Below, piece by piece: positions 33,562 to 41,958 of a stretch of DNA of 64,000 bases. The translations under genes were made by a program, and so were the position numbers. The notes under the pieces were generated by a model that did no database searches, had not been told where the DNA came from, and saw only the letters and a program-made list of their open reading frames with translations. The stretch spans positions 114,909 to 178,908 of the forward strand of contig WHUA01000008.1 of NCBI GenBank assembly GCA_009377445.1. Reading direction: 5' to 3'. Numbering within the stretch: the stretch's first letter is position 1; each line of letters starts with the position of its first letter. Origin of the DNA: Alphaproteobacteria bacterium. Lineage in GTDB: Bacteria; Pseudomonadota; Alphaproteobacteria; UBA8366.

Positions 33562-34791
33562 TCAGGCGCCGCCCTTCCCGCCCTGCCACTCCCGCACCAG
33601 GTCGAGCACCCGGTCGACGTCGGCCTCGTTGTTGTAGAGGTGCAGCGAGAAGCGCAGCATTCCGCGCCGCACCGTCAGGATCACGTCGTTATCCGTCAGG
33701 TGCTTGTACAGCGCGTCCGAGTCCGGGTCGCCTGCGGATTCATGCGTGTTGCGGGCATACTTGCCGGCGGTCACCGTGTGCGCCAGGTGCGGGCCCGGAG
33801 GGCCGCCGCTGACGCGGAGGCCGAGCTGGTGCAGGCCGGCGGCGAGCCGGTGCGACAGGCCGCAGACATAATCCTCGATCACCGGCGGCCCGAGATCGAG
33901 CTGCAGGTCCAGCGACGGCTCGACCGCGATTGCGGCCGGATAGTTGTAGTTGCCGAGGTCGAAACGGCGCGCGCCGGCCATCAGGTCGTAATGGCCGTCG
34001 CCCATCGTCGCCTCGTGCACGTCTGGACCGAGATCGACGCTGAAGCGTGCCAGCGCGGCGGGCGTGATGCGCTCGGCCCAGGCGCGCCGGCAATAGAGGA
34101 AGCCCATGCCGTAGAGGCCGCAGAGGCCCTTCTGCGTCGAGACCGCGAGGCCGTCGACCTTGAGCTTCTCCACGTCGGTCGCGACGACGCCGACCGACTG
34201 CACGGCGTCGACCAGGAAGAAGATATCCTTCTCGCGGCATACCCGGCCGAGCGTCTCCACGTCGGTGCGGAAGCCCGGCGCGAAGGTCACCGTCGCCACC
34301 GTGACGAGCCGCGTCCGGTCGTCGATCAGCCCGAGCATGGCATCGACGTCGATGGCGCCGTCGCGGTCCGGCACGGAGCGTACCTCGACGCCGAAGCGGC
34401 GCTGCAGGTTGAGCCACGGATAGATGTTGTTCGGATGCTCGACGTCGCGGCAGAGCACGACGTTGTCCGCGGCCTTCCACGGCAGCGAGCCGGCGATCAT
34501 GTTGAGGCCTTCGGAGACGTTCTTCGTGTAGGCGATCTCGTCCGGATGGGCCTTGATGAGCTGCGCGAACTTCGACCGCACGCGCTCGATGGCATTGAAA
34601 TTCGCCTGCTTGTCGACGCGGCCGTCGACGAGCTGATCGAGATAGGCGTCGAGCGCCGCCCGCGTCTGCCGCGACGGCAGCCCGCGCGCCGCGGTGTTGG
34701 TGTAGACCTTGTCGTAGGTTCCGGGAAATTCCTTGCGGACCGCCTCGAACAGCGCGGCCTTCGAGGCCGGCTTCGTCGCCGTCTGCGCCAT
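33562..34791 (-). CDS. Class V aminotransferase-fold PLP enzyme (cysteine desulfurase/kynureninase-like)
   Basis: 409 residues from ATG 34791, chosen for the upstream GGAGG; a start 78 bp upstream adds low-complexity residues. YTNTAARGLPSRQTRAALD and YTKNVSEGLNMIAGSLPW give the N-terminal substrate site. FLVDAVQSVGVVATDVEKLK and the PLP lysine in STQKGLCGLYGMGFL follow. The C-terminus ends MLRFSLHLYNNEADVDRVLD. Members transfer amino groups, desulfurate cysteine or cleave amino acids. The substrate is unknown. A distant paralogue is at 38278-39405. Confidence 0.85.
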   Translation of the reverse strand: MAQTATKPASKAALFEAVRKEFPGTYDKVYTNTAARGLPSRQTRAALDAYLDQLVDGRVDKQANFNAIERVRSKFAQLIKAHPDEIAYTKNVSEGLNMIAGSLPWKAADNVVLCRDVEHPNNIYPWLNLQRRFGVEVRSVPDRDGAIDVDAMLGLIDDRTRLVTVATVTFAPGFRTDVETLGRVCREKDIFFLVDAVQSVGVVATDVEKLKVDGLAVSTQKGLCGLYGMGFLYCRRAWAERITPAALARFSVDLGPDVHEATMGDGHYDLMAGARRFDLGNYNYPAAIAVEPSLDLQLDLGPPVIEDYVCGLSHRLAAGLHQLGLRVSGGPPGPHLAHTVTAGKYARNTHESAGDPDSDALYKHLTDNDVILTVRRGMLRFSLHLYNNEADVDRVLDLVREWQGGKGGA

Positions 34792-35064
34792 GGGTCGTCG
34801 TCCTCCGAAAGCGGCCATCCGCGAATGGGCGGCCAAAGGGATCGTAGCGCCGCTTCGCCTACTGGGCAAATGGGGAACGGCGAATCCGACCTCGATCGGG
34901 ACCGGATCTTACCAACAGGCCGGTTATCCAGAGCCTGTGGAAATCGTGGGCAAACGCGATAAACGCCCTATGCCTGCGCCATTTCTCCCGCGGCGTCCTG
35001 TGGCTCCTGCTGTGCATTCATAAGCAGTTGACTGGGCATCCCCAAGCTCTAGTGTCGCAAAATC
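34792..35064. other. 273-bp divergent intergenic region upstream of dcd
   Basis: No gene seen. It holds the dcd promoter at its right end. TTATCCAGA and TGTGGAAAT near 34925-34947 loosely resemble DnaA boxes, but they match poorly. Confidence 0.5.
35028..35055 (+). promoter_or_regulatory. Sigma-70-type promoter of dcd
   Basis: TTGACT at 35028-35033 and TAGTGT at 35050-35055 are 16 bp apart, ending 9 bp before the ATG. A promoter here would give a leader of a few bases or a nearly leaderless mRNA. Confidence 0.45.
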
Positions 35065-36210
35065 ATGACCGTGACCAGCCAACCCGCCGGGCAAGCCGTG
35101 CTGCCGTTTCTCGAGGAGACGCGCACCGGCATCTGGCCTGCGCAATGGCTGCGGGCCGCCGCGGTCCAAGGCGTCATCCAGGCGGAAGAAGACATCGTGG
35201 CGGCGCAGATTCAGCCGGCCAGCATCGACCTCCGGCTCGGCGATACGGCCTACCGCGTGCCGGCCAGCTTCCTTCCGGGCCCGTCGATGACGGTGCGGGG
35301 CAAGCTCGATATTCTCGCCGAACAGGAGATCGACCTGACGGGCGGCGCCGTTCTGGAGACCGGCAAGGTCTACATCGTCCCGCTGCAGGAGCGCCTCAAG
35401 CTGAAGCGGCGCATGTCGGGCGTCGCCAACCCGAAAAGCTCGACCGGGCGGCTGGACGTCTTTGCCCGGCTGATTACCGATTTCGGGACGGAATTCGACA
35501 CTGTCCACGAAAAATACGCCGGCCCGCTCTGGCTCGAGATCGCGCCGGGCTCCTTCAACGTCAAGGTCCGCAAGGGCTCGCGGCTGGCGCAACTGCGGCT
35601 TCGCACCGGAAACCCCCGGACGAGCGACTCGGGCGTGCGCGAGCTGAACGAGAGCGTCCGCATCGTCCGCTACGAAGGGGAGCCCGATATCAAATACTCC
35701 GGGCTCGCGCTGTCCGTGGACGTCGCGGGCGACCCGGTGTCGGGCATCGTCGCCTACAAGGCGAAGAAGACGCGCCGCCCGATCGACATGGACAAGGTCA
35801 ATTTCTACGACATCGACGATTTCTGGATTCGAGTGCCCAAGCCCGAACGGGGCGGCCTGATCCTGCAAAAGGACGAATTCTACATCCTGGCGACCAAGGA
35901 GTTCGTCGCCATTCCCCACCACGTCGCCGCGGACATGGTGGCCTACGACACCCTGGTCGGCGAATTCCGCGTGCACTACGCGGGCTTCTTCGACCCCGGA
36001 TTCGGCTATACCGAAGCCGGGCACCAGGGCGCGAAGATCGTCCTGGAAGTCCGCTCGCATGAGGTTCCGTTCATGATCGAGCACGGCCAGGTCGTCGGCC
36101 GCGTCATGGTCGAGCGGCTCGCCGAGAAAACCGACATGCCCTATGGCGCGAACATCGGTTCTTCCTACCACGGCCAGGGCCTGACGCTAGGCAAGCAGTT
36201 CAAGCGCTGA
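35065..36210 (+). CDS. dcd: 2'-deoxycytidine 5'-triphosphate deaminase, two-domain alphaproteobacterial type
   Basis: 381 residues, about twice the enterobacterial length, because it holds two dUTPase-fold halves. The first half has AAQIQPASIDLRLGDTAYRV, GVANPKSSTGRLDVFARLIT and LWLEIAPGSFNVKVRKGSRL. The second has HHVAADMVAYDTLVGEFRVH, FDPGFGYTEAGHQGAKIVLE and a late HGQVVGRVMVERL. It deaminates dCTP to dUTP for thymidylate synthesis and keeps dCTP pools balanced. Monocistronic, with a promoter immediately upstream. Confidence 0.93.
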   Translation: MTVTSQPAGQAVLPFLEETRTGIWPAQWLRAAAVQGVIQAEEDIVAAQIQPASIDLRLGDTAYRVPASFLPGPSMTVRGKLDILAEQEIDLTGGAVLETGKVYIVPLQERLKLKRRMSGVANPKSSTGRLDVFARLITDFGTEFDTVHEKYAGPLWLEIAPGSFNVKVRKGSRLAQLRLRTGNPRTSDSGVRELNESVRIVRYEGEPDIKYSGLALSVDVAGDPVSGIVAYKAKKTRRPIDMDKVNFYDIDDFWIRVPKPERGGLILQKDEFYILATKEFVAIPHHVAADMVAYDTLVGEFRVHYAGFFDPGFGYTEAGHQGAKIVLEVRSHEVPFMIEHGQVVGRVMVERLAEKTDMPYGANIGSSYHGQGLTLGKQFKR

Positions 36211-36296
36211 GTCCAACTTTTGCCAGCATAGGCCCGACGCCCTACAGTGCTTCCCGCGAAGACACAGGGTTATCGGATGATCGATGCGTCCAGGGG

Positions 36297-36421
36297 TGAC
36301 CCTCTCCGCCGGAGTGGCGGAGAGGGTGGCGCGCGAAGCGCGCCGGGTGAGGTGTCGATCGTGCTGTATGCTGTGCGAGCCACCTCTCCCCAGCCCTCTC
36401 CGCCCACTGGGCAGAGAGGGA
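36297..36421. repeat. Two CCCTCTCCGCC-family palindromic repeats in inverted orientation
   Basis: The left unit at 36297-36353 contains ACCCTCTCCGCC-GGAGT-GGCGGAGAGGGT, then GGCGCGC-GAA-GCGCGCC and GGTGAGGT. The right unit at 36380-36421 contains CCACCTCTCC and CCCTCTCCGCCC-ACT-GGGCAGAGAGGG. The GAGGT ends point at each other across 26 bp. The unit ends 10 bp before the EamA gene start, so its structure may affect that gene's leader. Confidence 0.8.
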
Positions 36422-36431
36422 GTGCGTTGGT

Positions 36432-37337
36432 ATGACCGCATCCGCAAGCGAGGGGCAACAGACCGCGGCCAAGGGGATCGGCTGCATGGTCCTCGGCTGC
36501 GCCCTCCTGATGATGAGCGACGCGCTGTCGAAATGGCTGAGCCAGACCTATTCGGTCGGCCAGATCATGTCCCTTCGAAACGTCTTCGTGCTGGTTCCCA
36601 TCCTCATCGTGGTCTGGCGCAAAGACAGCTTCGCCGACCTGCGCGTCAACCGCTGGGCGGCGCAGAGCTTCCGCGCGCTCTGGCATGTGCTGGCCGCCGT
36701 GTTCTTCGTCACCAGCGTGAGCCTGCTGCCGCTCGCCGACGTGCACGCGATCGGCTTCGCCGGCCCCATCTTCATCGCCGCGCTTGCCCCGTTCATGCTG
36801 GGCGAACACGTCGGCTGGCACCGCTGGACGGCCATCCTCGTCGGCTTCGGCGGCGTGCTGATCATGCTCAGGCCGACGGGCGCCGGCTTTGACTATCTCG
36901 GCCTCGTCCCGCTCGCCGCGGCGCTGAGCGCGTCCTTCCGCGATCTGCTGACGCGCCGGCTCAGCCGGACCGAAACCTCGATCTCGATACTCTTCTTCTC
37001 CTCCGTCGCGGTGATCCTCGGCGGGCTGGTGACGGCGCCTTTCGACTGGAAGCCACTGACATGGACCGGCCTGGCGCTGTTCGTCGCCAACGGGCTGGTC
37101 AACGCCGGCGCGCATTTCCTGATGATCGAGGCTTATCGCCTCGCCCAGGCGCCGGTCGTCTCGCCCTTCAAATACTCGATCCTGATCTGGGCGGTGCTGT
37201 TCGGCTACCTCGTCTGGGGCCATGTTCCGGACGTCTGGCTTGTGGTCGGCGCGATGCCGGTCGTGGCGAGCGGGCTCTACATCCTGCACCGCGAGCACCG
37301 GCTCGCCGCCGCCGGCAGGAGGGCGCAAGCGCCATGA
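36432..37337 (+). CDS. EamA-family (DMT superfamily) transporter
   Basis: 301 residues with 10 predicted membrane helices in two repeated halves. The halves begin around GIGCMVLGCALLMMSDALSK and LGLVPLAAALSASFRDLLTR. The EamA pattern RNVFVLVPIL and LADVHAIGFAGPIFIAALAP, then GEHVGWHRWTAILVGFGGVL, is typical of the S-adenosylmethionine/metabolite exporter-like group. The inner-membrane substrate is unknown. No clear Shine-Dalgarno is seen; the ATG follows GTGCGTTGGT directly after a palindromic repeat. Confidence 0.88.
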   Translation: MTASASEGQQTAAKGIGCMVLGCALLMMSDALSKWLSQTYSVGQIMSLRNVFVLVPILIVVWRKDSFADLRVNRWAAQSFRALWHVLAAVFFVTSVSLLPLADVHAIGFAGPIFIAALAPFMLGEHVGWHRWTAILVGFGGVLIMLRPTGAGFDYLGLVPLAAALSASFRDLLTRRLSRTETSISILFFSSVAVILGGLVTAPFDWKPLTWTGLALFVANGLVNAGAHFLMIEAYRLAQAPVVSPFKYSILIWAVLFGYLVWGHVPDVWLVVGAMPVVASGLYILHREHRLAAAGRRAQAP

Positions 37338-37471
37338 AGCCCGGTTGATACCATCGGCCGCGGACACCATGTCGAACTGAGGGAGCGCAACCGGGGTATG
37401 CGGCGCGCCGCCGAAGCCCTATCATCGGAGCATGGCCGCGCGATGCAGACCGCCGAGAACAGAGAGAGATC

Positions 37472-38278
37472 ATGATCGTCGAGCAGATTTGGACCGGTAA
37501 TGCCTATCGCAATTTCAACTATCTGATCGCCTGCCCGGAAACCGGCGAGGCGCTCGCCGTCGACCCGCTGGATCACGCGAAATGCCTCGCCCGGGCGCGC
37601 GACCGCGGCTGGCAGATCACGCAGATCCTCAACACCCATCATCATGGCGACCACATCGGCGGCAACGGCCCGGTGGTCGACGCGACCGGCGCCAAGATCC
37701 TCGCGCATGCGGAGGCGTCCGCGAAGATTCCGAACATGGATGTCGGCCTGAAGAAGGGCGACATCGTGAAGGTGGGCAGGACGGTCGAGCTCGAATCCCT
37801 CGATACCCCCGGCCACACGATGAGCCACATCTGCCTCTTGTCCCGCACCGAGACGCCGGCGCTTTTCTGCGGCGACACGATGTTCAACGCGGGCGCCGGC
37901 AACTGCCACAACGGCGGGCACCCGGAAGCGCTGTTCGATACCTTCAGCGCCCAGCTCGCGAAGCTGTCGGACAAGACGCTAATCTATCCCGGCCACGACT
38001 ACATCGAGAACAACCTGCGCTTCACGCTCGACCGCGAGCCGGACAACAAGGGCGCCCCGGAGCTGCTGAAGAAGGTCGAGCATCAGGACACCGACAGGGC
38101 GCTGATCTCCACGCTTGCGATGGAGAGGGAAATCAACACCTTCTTCCGCTTGCAGAACCCGACCGTGATCCGGCGGCTGAAGGAGCGCTTCAGCGACCTG
38201 CCGGACAAACCCGATCCCAAGACCGTGTTCCTCAAGCTTCGTCAACTGCGCAACGACTGGTAAGGACCCGCCCAGCCT
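37472..38278 (+). CDS. gloB: Hydroxyacylglutathione hydrolase (glyoxalase II)-like metallo-beta-lactamase protein
   Basis: 263 residues, ending at the TAA at 38261-38263; the coordinate given runs to the next gene start for its short gap. The metal-binding THHHGDHIGGNGPV motif, DTPGHTMSHICLLS, FCGDTMFNAGAG and YPGHDYIENNLRF place it in the glyoxalase II family. The late segment MEREINTFFRLQNPTVIRRL is the family's C-terminal helical substrate domain. It hydrolyses S-lactoylglutathione to lactate and glutathione in the cytoplasm. AGAGAGATC precedes the ATG. The next gene starts 14 bp after its stop, so they are an operon. Confidence 0.9.
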
Positions 38279-39405
38279 TGATTCCAAATCAGCGTCACCT
38301 GTTCGACATCCCCGCGGACGTCGTCTACATGAACTGCGCCTCGCATTCGCCGCTGCTCCGCACGTCATTCGAGGCGGGGCAGCAGGCGGTCATGCGGAAA
38401 GCCCATCCCTGGGGCAGCTTCCGCGAAGATGCCGCGGCGGAATGCGAGACCTTGCGCGGACTCTATGCACGCCTCATCGGCGCGTCGGAGCGCGACATCG
38501 CCATCGTGCCCTCGACCAGCTACGGCATCGCCACGGCGGCGGCCAACCTGCCGGTCGCCAGGGGACAGAAGATCGTCGTGCTGCAGGACCAGTTTCCGTC
38601 CAATTATCACGCCTGGGTCTACCTGGCGCTCGACAAGGGCGCGGAGCTGGTCACCGTGCCGCGGCCGGCCGACGGCGATTGGACCTCGGCCATCCTGGAG
38701 CGCATCGACGGCAGTACCGCGATCGCCGCGGTCCCACCTTGCCATTGGACGGATGGCAGCCTCGTGAACCTGCAGCCGATCGGCGAGCGCTGCCGCGCGG
38801 TGGGCAGCGCCTTCGTCATCGACGCGACCCAGGCATGCGGCGCGCGGCCGATCGACGTGCGCAAGCTCCGGCCCGACTTCCTCGCCGCCTCGGGCTACAA
38901 ATGGCTGCTCTGCCCCTACACGCTGAGCTTCCTCTATGCCGCGCCGCATCGCCAGAACGGCCGGTCGCTGGAGCACCACCGCACCAATTCGGCGAATGAC
39001 GGCCGCGCCATGGGCGAGCACGACTCCGTCGTCGGCGACGGCGCGCGGCGCTACGACATGGGCGAGCGCAACAACCCCATCGGCCTGCCCATGGCCATCG
39101 CCGCCATCGAGCAGCTCCTCGCCTGGGATCCGGCCGAGGTGACGGAGACGGTCAAGCCGCTGACCGACCGGATCGCCGAGATGGCGGCGGAGCGCGGTTT
39201 CACGGTGCCGCCCGCGGCGCACCGGGTCGCCCACATCATCGGCATGCGCCGGCAGGACGGCGTGCCCGGGGACGTGGACAGGCGGCTCGCGGCGAAGAAC
39301 GTGCATGTCAGCCTGCGCGGCGATTCGATCCGCGTGAGCCCGCATGTCTTCAACGGCCTCGACGACGTGGACCGCCTGTTCGCCGCTCTCGACCGCGCGC
39401 TCTAG
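38278..39405 (+). CDS. Class V aminotransferase-fold PLP enzyme starting at TTG
   Basis: 375 residues if started at TTG 38278 (AAGGACC 8 bp upstream); no ATG is available before the conserved start LFDIPADVVYMNCASHSPLL. IAIVPSTSYGIATAAANLPV is the substrate loop, FVIDATQACGARPIDVRKLR follows, and the PLP lysine lies in AASGYKWLLCPYTLSFLYA. DSIRVSPHVFNGLDDVDRLF closes the protein. Desulfurase, lyase or aminotransferase roles are possible. It follows gloB by 14 bp and probably shares its transcript. Related to the protein at 33562-34791 but clearly diverged. Confidence 0.85.
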   Translation: MIPNQRHLFDIPADVVYMNCASHSPLLRTSFEAGQQAVMRKAHPWGSFREDAAAECETLRGLYARLIGASERDIAIVPSTSYGIATAAANLPVARGQKIVVLQDQFPSNYHAWVYLALDKGAELVTVPRPADGDWTSAILERIDGSTAIAAVPPCHWTDGSLVNLQPIGERCRAVGSAFVIDATQACGARPIDVRKLRPDFLAASGYKWLLCPYTLSFLYAAPHRQNGRSLEHHRTNSANDGRAMGEHDSVVGDGARRYDMGERNNPIGLPMAIAAIEQLLAWDPAEVTETVKPLTDRIAEMAAERGFTVPPAAHRVAHIIGMRRQDGVPGDVDRRLAAKNVHVSLRGDSIRVSPHVFNGLDDVDRLFAALDRAL

Positions 39406-39472
39406 GCCGCCGATCGCGCATCCACGATTTGTGTTAGCATCGCGGCGATACCCGCCCCTCGGAGAACCGCCC

Positions 39473-40672
39473 ATGCGACAGCTCAGGATACCCGCAGTCT
39501 TCATGCGCGGCGGCACCAGCCGCGCCATCGTCTTCCACCGCCATGACCTGCCCTCCGACCGCGCGGATTGGGACGCCATCTTCCTCGCCGCGCTGGGCAG
39601 CCCCGATCCCTACCAGCGCCAGCTCAACGGCATGGGCGGCGGCATCTCCTCGCTGTCGAAGATCTGCATCGTCGCGAAGTCGGACCGGGAGGACGCGGAC
39701 ATCGACTACACCTTCGCGCAGGTGTCGCCGCGCGAAGCCTGGGTGAGCTATGCCGCGCTCTGCGGCAACATGTCGTCGGCCATGGGCCCCTTCGCAGTCG
39801 ATGAGGGGCTGGTCGCCGTCTCGGGCGAGCAGGCGGTGGTACGCATCCACAACACCAATACCGGCAAGATCATCCACGCCCATTTCGCGGTGGACGAGGG
39901 CAAGGCGGCGATCGACGGCGACTACGAGCTGTTGGGCGTCGCGGGCACCGGGTCGCCGGTGCGGATGGACTTCATCGAGCCGGGCGGCGCCAATACGGGA
40001 AAGCTTCTGCCGACCGGTAACACGGTCGACACGCTGGACGTGCCGGGCATCGGCAAGGTCGAAGCCTCGCTCGTCGATGCGGGCAGCTCGCTGGCGCTGA
40101 TCGACGCGGCGCGGATCGGCCTCGAGGGCACGGAATCGCCCATGGAGATCGATGCGCCGGCCATGCTGGAGACGATCGAGAAGATCCGCAATGTCGCCGG
40201 CGTCATGATGGGCATTTCGGCGACGCCGGAAGAATCGCGCAGCAAGCGCCCGAACCTTCCCAAGGTCGCGATGGTCGCCTCGCCGCGCGATGCGAAGACT
40301 CTGTCGGGCGAACTTGCCGCTGCTGCGGACGGCGATCTCACCGCCCGCATCATCTCGAGCGGCAACTGCCATCGCGCGCTGCCGCTGACCGGCGCGATCT
40401 GCACCTCGGTCGCGGCCCGCATCGAAGGCACCATCGCCCACCGCTTCGCCCGCAAGGCCGCGGACGCCGAGGCCGACATCCGGCTGATGCAGCCGTCCGG
40501 CGTCACCAGCCTGAAGCCGGTCGTGGTGCGCGAGGGCACGGGCTGGGCGGCGAAACGCGTCGGCGTCTACCGCACGCAGCGCCGGTTGTTCGACGGATAT
40601 GTCTACGTCCAGGCGTCGCGGGTACCGGCGCTGGCGGCAGCGCGCAGGGACTTGCCGCACGCGGCGGAGTAG
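39473..40672 (+). CDS. PrpF-family isomerase (2-methylaconitate cis-trans isomerase-like)
   Basis: 399 residues from ATG 39473 (GGAGAACC upstream). The N-terminus RIPAVFMRGGTSRAIVFHRH, then DPYQRQLNGMGGGISSLSKI and ALCGNMSSAMGPFAVDEGLV, are characteristic of PrpF. VDAGSSLALIDAARIGLEGT and TGAICTSVAARIEGTIAHRF follow. The catalytic lysine of PrpF aligns with one of the SSLSK/RGG residues. PrpF isomerises trans-aconitate or 2-methylaconitate. Here it is not next to methylcitrate genes, so it may act on another tricarboxylate or dicarboxylate. Downstream lies a palindromic repeat with a DUF559 gene. Confidence 0.9.
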   Translation: MRQLRIPAVFMRGGTSRAIVFHRHDLPSDRADWDAIFLAALGSPDPYQRQLNGMGGGISSLSKICIVAKSDREDADIDYTFAQVSPREAWVSYAALCGNMSSAMGPFAVDEGLVAVSGEQAVVRIHNTNTGKIIHAHFAVDEGKAAIDGDYELLGVAGTGSPVRMDFIEPGGANTGKLLPTGNTVDTLDVPGIGKVEASLVDAGSSLALIDAARIGLEGTESPMEIDAPAMLETIEKIRNVAGVMMGISATPEESRSKRPNLPKVAMVASPRDAKTLSGELAAAADGDLTARIISSGNCHRALPLTGAICTSVAARIEGTIAHRFARKAADAEADIRLMQPSGVTSLKPVVVREGTGWAAKRVGVYRTQRRLFDGYVYVQASRVPALAAARRDLPHAAE

Positions 40673-40697
40673 CGGACAGGACAACTCCAAGCGGCTT

Positions 40698-40743
40698 CCC
40701 TCTCCGCCCCGCGGGGGCGGAGAGGGTCAGGGTGAGGTGGGGG
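40698..40743. repeat. CCCTCTCCGCCCC-family palindromic repeat, left border of DUF559 unit
   Basis: CCCTCTCCGCCCC-GC-GGGGGCGGAGAGGG forms the hairpin, followed by GTCAGGGTGAGGTGGGGG. The GAGGTGGGG end points into the DUF559 gene, whose last codons are encoded by it. Confidence 0.8.
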
Positions 40744-41080
40744 ACTTTTCAAGCTCGCTGATGACGGCGTACAGCACGCCTTCCAGATTGCCCAACACTT
40801 CGTTGTTCCAAAATCGGATCACGCGATAACCGTGCGCGGCCAGCATACAGGATCGCATCGCGTCAGCCTGAGCGGCGTCCGCATGTTGCCCGCCGTCGAC
40901 TTCGATCACCAGCTTGCGCGCGGGTATTGCGAAATCAGCGATGTAACGTCCGATCGGATGCTGACGACGGACCTTGTAAGGCAACACCGCTTCCCGTAGC
41001 GCCCGCCACAGGTGACGCTCGGCATCGGTCATATCCTTGCGCAACTGTCTAGCGCGGTGTGTTCGCGGGCTGACAGCCAT
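40727..41080 (-). CDS. DUF559 endonuclease-like protein (Vsr fold)
   Basis: 117 residues. RARQLRKDMTDAERHLWRAL, YKVRRQHPIGRYIADFAIPA, RKLVIEVDGGQHADAAQADA and HGYRVIRFWNNEVLGNLEGV give the complete DUF559 pattern of PD-(D/E)XK-type endonucleases (D in ADF, ExDGxxH). The function of these small proteins is not established. The start at 41080 directly abuts one palindromic repeat, whose GAGGTGGGG serves as the ribosome-binding site. The C-terminus SELEKSPTSP is encoded by the opposite repeat. The gene is therefore bracketed exactly by inverted repeats and may be a mobile unit. Confidence 0.85.
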   Translation of the reverse strand: MAVSPRTHRARQLRKDMTDAERHLWRALREAVLPYKVRRQHPIGRYIADFAIPARKLVIEVDGGQHADAAQADAMRSCMLAAHGYRVIRFWNNEVLGNLEGVLYAVISELEKSPTSP

Positions 41081-41136
41081 CCCCACCTCACCCGACGCGC
41101 TACGCGCGCCACCCTCTCCGCCCCGGCGGAGAGGGG
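41081..41136. repeat. CCCTCTCCGCCCC-family palindromic repeat, right border of DUF559 unit
   Basis: CCCCACCTCACCCGACGCGC, TACGCGCGCC, then ACCCTCTCCGCC-CC-GGCGGAGAGGGG. It is inverted relative to the copy at 40698-40743 and its CCCCACCTC end touches the DUF559 start codon. Confidence 0.8.
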
Positions 41137-41160
41137 ATGTCCGGCTACGCTTTTCGCCGC

Positions 41161-41922
41161 CTACTTCGCGCGCATGTTCTTGACCATCGACGCGGCGGCC
41201 ACCGCCAGGATGCGGTAGTCGACCGAGAGGGTCACGAGGTCGAAGCCTTCCTTGACCATCTTCTTGGCGTATTCCCAAGAGCCGCAGTGGATGCCCACCT
41301 TCACGCCGCGCTTCTTGCACGTCTCGCGGATGTACGTGATCTGCTTAACCACCACCGGGTCGGTCTGGTCGAGCGTCGGCACGCGGCCGAGCGCGAGGCC
41401 GAGGTCGGACGGGCCGACATAGATCGCGTCCAGCCCGCGCACCTTCAGGATGTCCTCAAGGTTCTTGAGCCCGTCCTGGGTCTCGATCATGCCGATCGCG
41501 AGGACCGTCGCGTTGGATTTCGAGGCATAGTCCGCGCCGCCGTAGATCGAGGCGCGCGCCGGGCCGAAGCTGCGGTAACCCAGCGGCGGATAGCGGCAGG
41601 ACCGGACGAGCCGCTCCGCGTCCTCGCGGTTGTTGATCATCGGGCAGATGATGCCGTAGCAGCCGGCGTCCAGCATCTTCATGATGATGCCTTCCTCGAG
41701 CCAGGGCACGCGCGCCATCGGGGTGGCGGCGGTGGTGCTGATGCCCTGCAGCATCGCGATCGAGCTGTCGTAATGCACGATGCCGTGCTGTAGGTCGACG
41801 GTCACGGAATCGAAGCCCTGGTTGGCCATCACCTCGGCGGCGAAGCCGTCGGGGATCGAGCACCAGCCGTTGACGACAGCCCCGCCCTTGCGCCAGATCT
41901 TGCGGACGTTGTTTGCGCGCAT
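41161..41922 (-). CDS. HpcH/HpaI family aldolase
   Basis: 253 residues. VTVDLQHGIVHYDSSIAM carries the DxQHG variant of the aldolase's metal/substrate motif. GCYGIICPMINNREDAERLV, an arginine in RSCRYPPLGYRSFGPARASI, GMIETQDGLKNLEDILK (metal-binding Glu) and DAIYVGPSDLGLALG (metal-binding Asp) follow. It cleaves a 4-hydroxy-2-oxoacid to pyruvate plus aldehyde, substrate unknown. AGGAGAGG precedes the ATG, and it follows the 2-hydroxyacid dehydrogenase gene by 36 bp in the same operon. Confidence 0.9.
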   Translation of the reverse strand: MRANNVRKIWRKGGAVVNGWCSIPDGFAAEVMANQGFDSVTVDLQHGIVHYDSSIAMLQGISTTAATPMARVPWLEEGIIMKMLDAGCYGIICPMINNREDAERLVRSCRYPPLGYRSFGPARASIYGGADYASKSNATVLAIGMIETQDGLKNLEDILKVRGLDAIYVGPSDLGLALGRVPTLDQTDPVVVKQITYIRETCKKRGVKVGIHCGSWEYAKKMVKEGFDLVTLSVDYRILAVAAASMVKNMRAK

Positions 41923-41958
41923 TCTTGCTTCCTCTCCTTGTTTGTTCTTGCGGGGCGA

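Noticed and set aside
34925..34947. Possible DnaA boxes / replication origin upstream of dcd
   Set aside because: TTATCCAGA and the reverse of ATTTCCACA differ from TTATCCACA, only two are present, and no dnaA or origin-associated genes lie nearby.
40727..41320. Longer DUF559 reading frame beginning upstream at 41320
   Set aside because: The extra residues are encoded by the HpaI-aldolase gene in another frame and by the repeat. The start at 41080 has its own ribosome-binding site and gives a normal DUF559 start.
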